Source: an uncultured Peptococcaceae bacterium
GTDB taxonomy: Bacteria; Bacillota; Peptococcia; Peptococcales; Peptococcaceae
Assembly: GCA_949743265.1 (NCBI GenBank)
Contig: CATJSX010000085.1
Location: 1 to 32,375 of the forward strand
Length of the DNA: 32,375 bases
Direction: 5' to 3'
Shown: positions 26,754 through 32,375 of the stretch, one piece after another
Layout: every line of letters begins with the position of its first letter
How positions within the stretch are numbered: position 1 is the first letter of the stretch
Notes under the pieces: model-generated
What the model was told of the DNA's origin: nothing
Seen by the model: the letters and a program-made list of their open reading frames with translations, nothing else
Databases searched by the model: none
Translations under genes and position numbers: made by a program

Positions 26754-26773
26754 GAAAGATGAGGATAAGTTAA

Positions 26774-28390
26774 ATGAACAAAATAATTAAAACAGCGCCA
26801 GAAGAGATTGCCGAAAAATTGGGCGATTTCTATCAGAATGGATGGAATACCTTATTCAATTCAGGTGCTGATTGGCAACAAAGGGTACTGGAAGACATCA
26901 TATATTTAGCCCAAGACAGCCTATATGCTAAAGAGCACGGCTTTGCTCAGATCAAAACGAAAGCAGAATTTGAAGCCATGGTACCCGTATCCGATTACAG
27001 TGATTATCAACCATATATTGAAACCAATATGAAAGAAGATAATCATCAGCTGATCGGCTTAGCAACCGATTACTATTTAATGACAACAGGTACTGCTACT
27101 GGTCAAGTTAAATTTTTTGCTGAAACAAATATTGGCGCACTAGCTCGTCAATTAAGTATTGATATTTGGAATATGCTTCTGATGAAAAATGTTCCACAAA
27201 TGGGGCAGCCCAACATGAAAATGCTGGCCATTGTTAACTGTGCGCCTATCGATAAAGCGCCTAACAACCTGCCGATTTTGCGTGCGTCTGGTCAAGCTGC
27301 CAAAGCGCTGTGGGAAAGAGCAGGAGAGCTATATGTTTTTCCTTACGAATTTTTAGAAGCAGAAATGAGCGATGATGATAGACTCTATTTAACAGCACTT
27401 TATACCGTCAAAGACGTTGATTTTTCATTAGTATTTAGTAACAATCCTGCTTATTTCAATATGATTCTGGATCAAATAGCGCAAAAACCGCAAAAAATAA
27501 TTGACGATATTCGACACGGCTATTTCTCGGTCGATTTAAAAGAAACAGATCGTCTGCTTTTAACAGCGCAATTTTCCGCTGACGAAAAACGAGCTAATGA
27601 GTTGCAAAAATTATTTGATGACTATGGTTATTTGCCTGTTGAGCAAATCTGGCCTAAACTTATCTTTGTTGGTACGTGGCTACCGGGCACAGCAGGGCGA
27701 TTAGCTAAAGATGTTATGCGTCGTTTACCCAAAAATGTGCAGTATATTTCGGAAGGTTATGGTGCTAGTGAAGCCATGCTTAATATCCCTTATGAATTTT
27801 CTAAACCTTATGGTCCTATTGCCGCTTACGCTTATTACTATGAATTCTTACCTTTAGATGGTGGAAAAATTTTATCCATGACAGAAGTTCAGGATGGCGA
27901 ATACTATGAGCTTTTGATTACTACTTATTCAGGCTTATACCGTTATAATATGCATGATATCGTTCAAATTCAAGGTTTTACAGGTGATACTGCTAATATA
28001 GCCTTTTGTTGCAAAAGCTCAGAGGTCTGTCATTTATCTGGAAAAACAATTTATGGTTTTGTTTTGACGGAATTGATAGAGCGAGCCGAAAAAATGCTGG
28101 GCATTTTACTCAGTTATTTTCAATTTTTAGTTGAAGACGACCAACTTTCCGTAGTCATTCAACCTTACGAGAACGATTTCAATACCGAAATGTTTGGCGA
28201 ATGTCTAAAAATTATTGCTCAAGAAGCAGGAATTATTTTGAAACATCTTTATGTCGTTAAAAAAGGCTATTATAATGAGCTATTCCGTCGCTTAGCGCTT
28301 AACGGCAGAAGTATGCAAAACATTAAACTGCCGTTGGTTATAGAAGAAAAACCCTCTGCTGAATGGCTACAACAAATTTATCATAGCTAA
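26774..28390 (+). CDS. GH3-family acyl-adenylate enzyme (acid-amido synthetase-like), paralog 1
   Basis: A 538-residue member of the GH3 branch of adenylate-forming enzymes (PF03321), named from plant enzymes that join amino acids to auxin or jasmonate. The three ATP/AMP motifs are visible: TTGTATGQVKF (104-114), EGYGASE (327-333) and LYRYNMHDIVQI (388-399). In the third, the Gly usual in plant GH3 (YRYxxGD) is His. Other GH3-like segments are VSDYSDYQPYIE and YYEFLPLDGGKILSM. No carrier-protein or membrane segment is present. AGGA lies 7-8 bases before the ATG. It probably activates a carboxylic acid as its AMP ester and passes it to an amine or other acceptor; the acid is unknown. Confidence 0.82.
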   Translation: MNKIIKTAPEEIAEKLGDFYQNGWNTLFNSGADWQQRVLEDIIYLAQDSLYAKEHGFAQIKTKAEFEAMVPVSDYSDYQPYIETNMKEDNHQLIGLATDYYLMTTGTATGQVKFFAETNIGALARQLSIDIWNMLLMKNVPQMGQPNMKMLAIVNCAPIDKAPNNLPILRASGQAAKALWERAGELYVFPYEFLEAEMSDDDRLYLTALYTVKDVDFSLVFSNNPAYFNMILDQIAQKPQKIIDDIRHGYFSVDLKETDRLLLTAQFSADEKRANELQKLFDDYGYLPVEQIWPKLIFVGTWLPGTAGRLAKDVMRRLPKNVQYISEGYGASEAMLNIPYEFSKPYGPIAAYAYYYEFLPLDGGKILSMTEVQDGEYYELLITTYSGLYRYNMHDIVQIQGFTGDTANIAFCCKSSEVCHLSGKTIYGFVLTELIERAEKMLGILLSYFQFLVEDDQLSVVIQPYENDFNTEMFGECLKIIAQEAGIILKHLYVVKKGYYNELFRRLALNGRSMQNIKLPLVIEEKPSAEWLQQIYHS

Positions 28391-28444
28391 GAAGACAATT
28401 CAACCAATAATACGCTTGCGTTTTAATAATCGATTTTCATAATA

Positions 28445-28450
28445 TATAAT
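28445..28450 (+). promoter_or_regulatory. Isolated TATAAT between the GH3 genes
   Basis: A perfect -10 hexamer about 85 bases before the second GH3 gene; the -35 region is AT-rich but unconvincing. It could give the second gene some separate expression. Confidence 0.25.
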
Positions 28451-28533
28451 AATTGGCTGCGGCAGATAATTTTTATGGAGAAGATTATACGTAGTATGTT
28501 ATACTGGTGGAGCAGAGGGGGAATATTGGGGAA

Positions 28534-30213
28534 ATGAAAGAATATCAAAAAGCGTTGGCACAAGCGGCAAAGGAAAATGAAAACGGCGAAAATAATTATA
28601 AAACAATTCCTGAAGCGCTCTTAGAAGTGCATCCGCTGAAACTTTATGAAGAAATGAAGACAATCTTGGCAGATTGTGAACATATACAGCGTATGGTATT
28701 GGCTGAAATCTTATCATTAGCAAAAGATAGTTGTTATGCAAAAGATTATCATTTAGCAAACACTCATGATTTGGAAAGTTGGCGCCAAAAAGCAAAAATT
28801 TCTTATTATGAAGATTACAAGCCTTATATTGAACGGGATATGGCTTCAGAAAGCAATCAGCTATATTCTAGTGAAACAGCGCTTTATATTGCGACAACAG
28901 GCAGTACAGGTGAAATGAAATATTTCACTGAGAGCAATGCCGGCAACGCCGCTAAACAGGTAATTATGGCAGTACGTGGGATGTATATGAGCGCTCTCTT
29001 GCCGGTAACGTTAGATATGGAAGCTAAAAATTTAACCATATCCAATTATGCTTCTGTGGGACAAAGCGCTGATGGTAAAATGATCGTGCGCGCTTCTGGA
29101 CAAACTGCTCGCAATATGCGTAAAAAAACGGGCACTATGAATATTTTACCAGTAGAGTTTTGGGAAATTGAGGGACTTGCCGCTAAAAATAGAGACTATA
29201 TGATTGCCGTTTATGCGTTGTCTGATAAAAGATTAGCTAAAATCTTTTGCAATAATTTAGCGCATTTCGGTCGTATTCTGGACAGAATCGTTCTTGAAGG
29301 AAAAGAAATGATTGAAGATATTCGTACGGGGCATTTTTCTGTGCCGTTAAGTGAAGATGTTCGGCAAATTTTAGCAGAAACTTTTCCACCCAACAAAGAA
29401 CGCGCAGATATGCTGCAAGCAATTATTGACCAAAAAGGTGCGCTTATCACTGAATGTGACGATATTGCAACTATTTGGCCTAATCTGAGTATGGTTGGCT
29501 GTTGGCTCTCAGCCAGCGTAGGACGTGACGCCAGAGAAGTGTTGCGCCGTTTGCCACCGAAAATCAAAGGATTTGATTTAGGTTATGGTGCCAGTGAAGG
29601 CAAAATCAATATACCTACCAAACTAGCTCGAGCTTCAGGAGTAGCAGCGCCGTTTGCTTGCTTTTATGAATTTTTACCGCTTTCGGGCGGAGAACCGTTG
29701 GGAATGTGGGAAGTCGCTGACGGCGGCTACTACGAATTATTGATTACAACCTATTCGGGCTTATATCGCTATAATTTGCAAGACATTGTTAAAATAGACG
29801 GTTTTATCGAGTGCACGCCCAATTTGGAGTTCTGTGGAAAAAGCAGCGAGGTCATCTACGCTAACGGTCAAAAAATTTACGGCTATCAATTGATGGAAGC
29901 GATATCATTAGTAGAAAAAGAGCTAGAGATGGAATTTACTTTAGCACAAGCTTTCAGCAGTAATGAAGAAGGCTATTATTACATCTTATCCGCATGGCAA
30001 CCTTTTGATGGTCATTTAGTCAAAGAAAAATTGGATAAAATAACAAAAGAACATCACAATATGATAAGTCGCGGAATTTATATAGTTGACAAAGATTACA
30101 AAAATACGATTTTCGATAATTTGACTCGCGATGATCGCGGCGTTTGCGGCATTAAGTTACCAGCAGTGGTTGACCATGCGCCTGATAGCCATATTGTAGA
30201 AATCGTATACTAA
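28534..30213 (+). CDS. GH3-family acyl-adenylate enzyme, paralog 2
   Basis: A 559-residue paralog of the preceding gene with an extra polar N-terminal stretch of about 15-20 residues. GH3 motifs are TTGSTGEMKY (121-130), GYGASE (350-355) and LYRYNLQDIVKI (410-421), where Gln replaces the usual Gly before Asp. Shared segments are YYEDYKPYIERDM, FYEFLPLSGGEPLGMWEV and YYELLITTYSGLYRYN. The start is uncertain: ATG 28534 has AGAGGGGG (28514-28521) 12 bases upstream, while GTG 28507 would add nine residues but has no ribosome site nearby. Two differing GH3 copies side by side suggest different acids or acceptors in one pathway, which is inference. A bidirectional terminator follows. Confidence 0.8.
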   Translation: MKEYQKALAQAAKENENGENNYKTIPEALLEVHPLKLYEEMKTILADCEHIQRMVLAEILSLAKDSCYAKDYHLANTHDLESWRQKAKISYYEDYKPYIERDMASESNQLYSSETALYIATTGSTGEMKYFTESNAGNAAKQVIMAVRGMYMSALLPVTLDMEAKNLTISNYASVGQSADGKMIVRASGQTARNMRKKTGTMNILPVEFWEIEGLAAKNRDYMIAVYALSDKRLAKIFCNNLAHFGRILDRIVLEGKEMIEDIRTGHFSVPLSEDVRQILAETFPPNKERADMLQAIIDQKGALITECDDIATIWPNLSMVGCWLSASVGRDAREVLRRLPPKIKGFDLGYGASEGKINIPTKLARASGVAAPFACFYEFLPLSGGEPLGMWEVADGGYYELLITTYSGLYRYNLQDIVKIDGFIECTPNLEFCGKSSEVIYANGQKIYGYQLMEAISLVEKELEMEFTLAQAFSSNEEGYYYILSAWQPFDGHLVKEKLDKITKEHHNMISRGIYIVDKDYKNTIFDNLTRDDRGVCGIKLPAVVDHAPDSHIVEIVY

Positions 30214-30320
30214 AAGAATAATCGTATCATTGACCAAAACAAAATTCAAAAATTGATTACATTGCTTTTAAATGAAGCAGCAAAAGATGCGAAATAAAAA
30301 AGTATGGATTTTGCTTTTAG

Positions 30321-30374
30321 TGATACAAAAAATCCCGTCAAACGATATGCTCTCGACGGGATTTTTTGGTATCA
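30321..30374. terminator. Bidirectional terminator between GH3 paralog 2 and FAD oxidoreductase
   Basis: A perfect 13-bp stem, AAAAAATCCCGTC (30327-30339) with its complement (30355-30367), ends in T6 on one strand and has A6 at the other foot. It can therefore work both ways. With one bulge the pairing extends through TGATAC / GTATCA. Confidence 0.9.
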
Positions 30375-30418
30375 ATTTACAATAGTTCAATCAGTATTTT
30401 TATAAAGCGCATTATCAG

Positions 30419-32227
30419 CTATACTTGAACAGCTTGGGGATTATCAGCGCTGAGCAGCAAGTAAAGATTGGCTACTAACATGATAACTTCTGCGGCTTGC
30501 GGATTTTTTTCGCTGTCGGCAAAATAGGGCAATAATGCTTCATCAATAACGCCCTCATTTTGTAAAAAAGTAAGCTGTTGCTGATAGCTTTCCGCCGGAC
30601 AATTCAAGGCTTTGGCAACCGTACCAATGATTTCTCCATTGGTCGGATTGTCGCCAACCTGCATATATTCTAGCGTTACGCCTGCTTTAACCATAGCTTT
30701 GTTAAACATATTTTGATAGCGCCATTTACTCATTTGGTCTTCTAAATGATAATTATTGTCATACCCGCCGTCCAAAAGTCCTAAGGCGCGAATGACTTTA
30801 ACGCCTTCATAAGCCCAATGATCCATAAAATCCTCATGAGTAGTAATGTCTTCCAAATAAGCACCTTGCGCCTTCAAAGTTTTCTGTACCCATTGGATAG
30901 CTTTCTTCGATAATGTCATTTCACGATAAGTCAAATCGTTATTAACAGAATAAGCTGTTGCTATACCAGCCGCCTGTCCTTCTGCCATGCCGATAGGAAT
31001 GACACGGGCACTGCCAGCTGCCAATGATTTATAAGAAGCGCTACGACCGACAACCAGCAAATTATCTATTGTCAACGGCACCAAAGAACGAAAAGGAATG
31101 GCATAGCGATCAGGACTGCCAATAACGGTACCATATCGTTGCGTAGCCGTCGGCTGTACATCAACAGGATAATTGCCAATAGCAATTTTATCCCACTGAT
31201 CTCGATTTTCCAAGACATCATCAATACTCAACTGATATTCGCCAATGATATGAAAACTTTCGCGAACATATAACTGTTCCGCTGTGCCCACTAATTCAGC
31301 ATCCTCAAAGCCAATAAAATTTTCTTGAACATAAGGAAGAATATGATTCAATTCAGCTCGCCCACGCTCAATAGCAGCGGCTTTACTTTCTTTGTCCAAA
31401 ACATCAACGCCAAAAATAATTAACGCATTAACCAATACCTTGCCATCGTCTTGCCGTGCAGCGTTAAAGCCTCGCAAACGCATCATTTCATCCTGCGGTT
31501 CATAACTAAAACCTTCCTGTGTGTAGCCCCAAGCAGCCTTTTCATTAGCACCAGTACCGGCATTGCCGTCGTTTTCTAAGTACTCGACGACTTTATCCCA
31601 ATGAACGTTTTGCAGCGTAAAAACCAAAGTAACGCCCATTTGCCGATCTTTTTCACCGATATCTTCGCCGGCAAAAGTATGAGGCACACCACTGGCAATA
31701 GCTACATCAGCGTCAACAGTAGCATCAATAACTCGTGCGGAGCGATATTGTTTCGTATCGCCGTCTTCCTTGACTGTAACGCCAACAATGACATTATCCT
31801 CTAATAACGGCTCAAGAAATGACGTGTTTAGTTTTAAATCAATATTTACTTCGTCCGTCACCATTTTGAGAAAAACACTTTTAGCTTTTTCAATATCAAA
31901 AGCTGTTCCGCCAACGGCATCATAAAACTCTTCAAAAATGCCTTGCGTTAATAAAGTGCCGTCACGTCCGTGACACATATCAATAAAATTAAGTTGACCC
32001 AATGTCATTAAGCCGCCTAATGCTGCATCATCTTCTATCAAAAGCGTTTTCATGCCGTTACGCGCTGCTGAAACCGCAGCGACAACACCTTCCGGTTCAC
32101 CGCCAACAACGATAACATCGTAATCAGTATTCGCAAAAACGGGTTTCTCTGCTACCTTAGCGCCAGCTTGCTGGCACCCCGTTAACAAAAAACTGACCAA
32201 AAGCACTAATGCAGTAAATTTTTTCAT
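30419..32227 (-). CDS. Lipoprotein FAD-dependent oxidoreductase with SLH-like C-terminus
   Basis: A 602-residue flavoprotein of the FAD_oxidored type (PF12831-like). A signal peptide ends in the lipobox L-T-G-C18, so it is probably lipid-anchored outside the cytoplasmic membrane. The FAD-binding fold starts at YDVIVVGGEPEGVVAAVSAA (36-55), with ribose-binding Glu65 (LLIEDD) and GGLMTLGQLN; a second FAD segment is NLLVVGRSASY...GSARVIPIGMAEGQAAGIA (about 389-423). At about 464-512, DFMDHWAYEGVKVIRALGLL then YDNNYHLEDQMSKWRYQNMF resembles an S-layer-homology repeat (HWAY, G-x-L, R/K-W/E pattern). The substrate is unknown. GGAGG precedes the ATG. It is transcribed towards the GH3 genes. Confidence 0.8.
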   Translation of the reverse strand: MKKFTALVLLVSFLLTGCQQAGAKVAEKPVFANTDYDVIVVGGEPEGVVAAVSAARNGMKTLLIEDDAALGGLMTLGQLNFIDMCHGRDGTLLTQGIFEEFYDAVGGTAFDIEKAKSVFLKMVTDEVNIDLKLNTSFLEPLLEDNVIVGVTVKEDGDTKQYRSARVIDATVDADVAIASGVPHTFAGEDIGEKDRQMGVTLVFTLQNVHWDKVVEYLENDGNAGTGANEKAAWGYTQEGFSYEPQDEMMRLRGFNAARQDDGKVLVNALIIFGVDVLDKESKAAAIERGRAELNHILPYVQENFIGFEDAELVGTAEQLYVRESFHIIGEYQLSIDDVLENRDQWDKIAIGNYPVDVQPTATQRYGTVIGSPDRYAIPFRSLVPLTIDNLLVVGRSASYKSLAAGSARVIPIGMAEGQAAGIATAYSVNNDLTYREMTLSKKAIQWVQKTLKAQGAYLEDITTHEDFMDHWAYEGVKVIRALGLLDGGYDNNYHLEDQMSKWRYQNMFNKAMVKAGVTLEYMQVGDNPTNGEIIGTVAKALNCPAESYQQQLTFLQNEGVIDEALLPYFADSEKNPQAAEVIMLVANLYLLLSADNPQAVQV

Positions 32228-32283
32228 CTTTGCCTCCTATATTTTTATAATGTTTAGTGATTGAAAAGTCTTTGAATGGGTTT

Positions 32284-32312
32284 ATTATACCGATGATATT
32301 TATACAAAGCAA
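32284..32312 (-). promoter_or_regulatory. Promoter of the FAD oxidoreductase gene
   Basis: On the minus strand, TTGCTT (32307-32312), a 17-base spacer and a perfect TATAAT (32284-32289). The predicted start lies about 50 bases before the ATG. Confidence 0.6.
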
Positions 32313-32375
32313 GCGTTAGAATAGAAAATCATATGAATTTCATCTTGTTATATTTAAAACGTACTAATACATTGA

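Noticed and set aside
28499-28795. 98-residue minus-strand frame at the start of GH3 paralog 2
   Set aside because: Antisense to GH3 coding sequence and its promoter side shows no minus-strand signals.

Overview
The window looks like a chromosomal segment of a low-G+C Bacillota, possibly of the Negativicutes. The evidence is the gene order (nfeD-floA; yggS-sepF-proC-yggT-ylmH-divIVA; prpC-ftsW-pknB-rsgA-rpe), strong GGAGG-type ribosome sites, TTGACA/TATAAT-type promoters, frequent GTG/TTG starts, and an exported lipoprotein with an SLH-like tail. The genus cannot be told from the sequence alone. No rRNA, tRNA, CRISPR array, prophage or IS element was recognised.

Positions 1-9120 hold core genes on the + strand: a cyclase-family hydrolase, the membrane-protease/flotillin pair nfeD-floA with a small Lys/Pro-rich membrane protein, then after a strong terminator and a ~450-base leader an HlyD-like protein. 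That gene heads a tightly packed cell-division cluster (yggS, sepF, proC, yggT, ylmH, divIVA). A convergent glycerol kinase (9237-10733, - strand) has a clear promoter. A solitary small serine recombinase follows at 11191-11802. Positions 11969-17505 form the Ser/Thr phosphorylation and cell-wall operon prpC-ftsW-pknB-rsgA-rpe, without the class B PBP gene I would expect next to ftsW.

The unusual part is 17860-30374. A near-consensus promoter, preceded by three TTGCAA elements, leads into four tandem paralogous AlkP-superfamily phosphohydrolases of about 680-700 residues (COG3379-like, cytoplasmic), each followed by its own hairpin. Two tandem paralogous GH3-type acyl-adenylate enzymes follow. 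The block ends at a bidirectional terminator shared with a convergent lipoprotein FAD-dependent oxidoreductase whose C-terminus contains an SLH-like segment. The 4+2 arrangement of metal-dependent phosphotransfer/hydrolysis enzymes with adenylate-forming acid-amido-synthetase-like enzymes is the best candidate here for an undescribed pathway. Its substrate cannot be read from the sequence.
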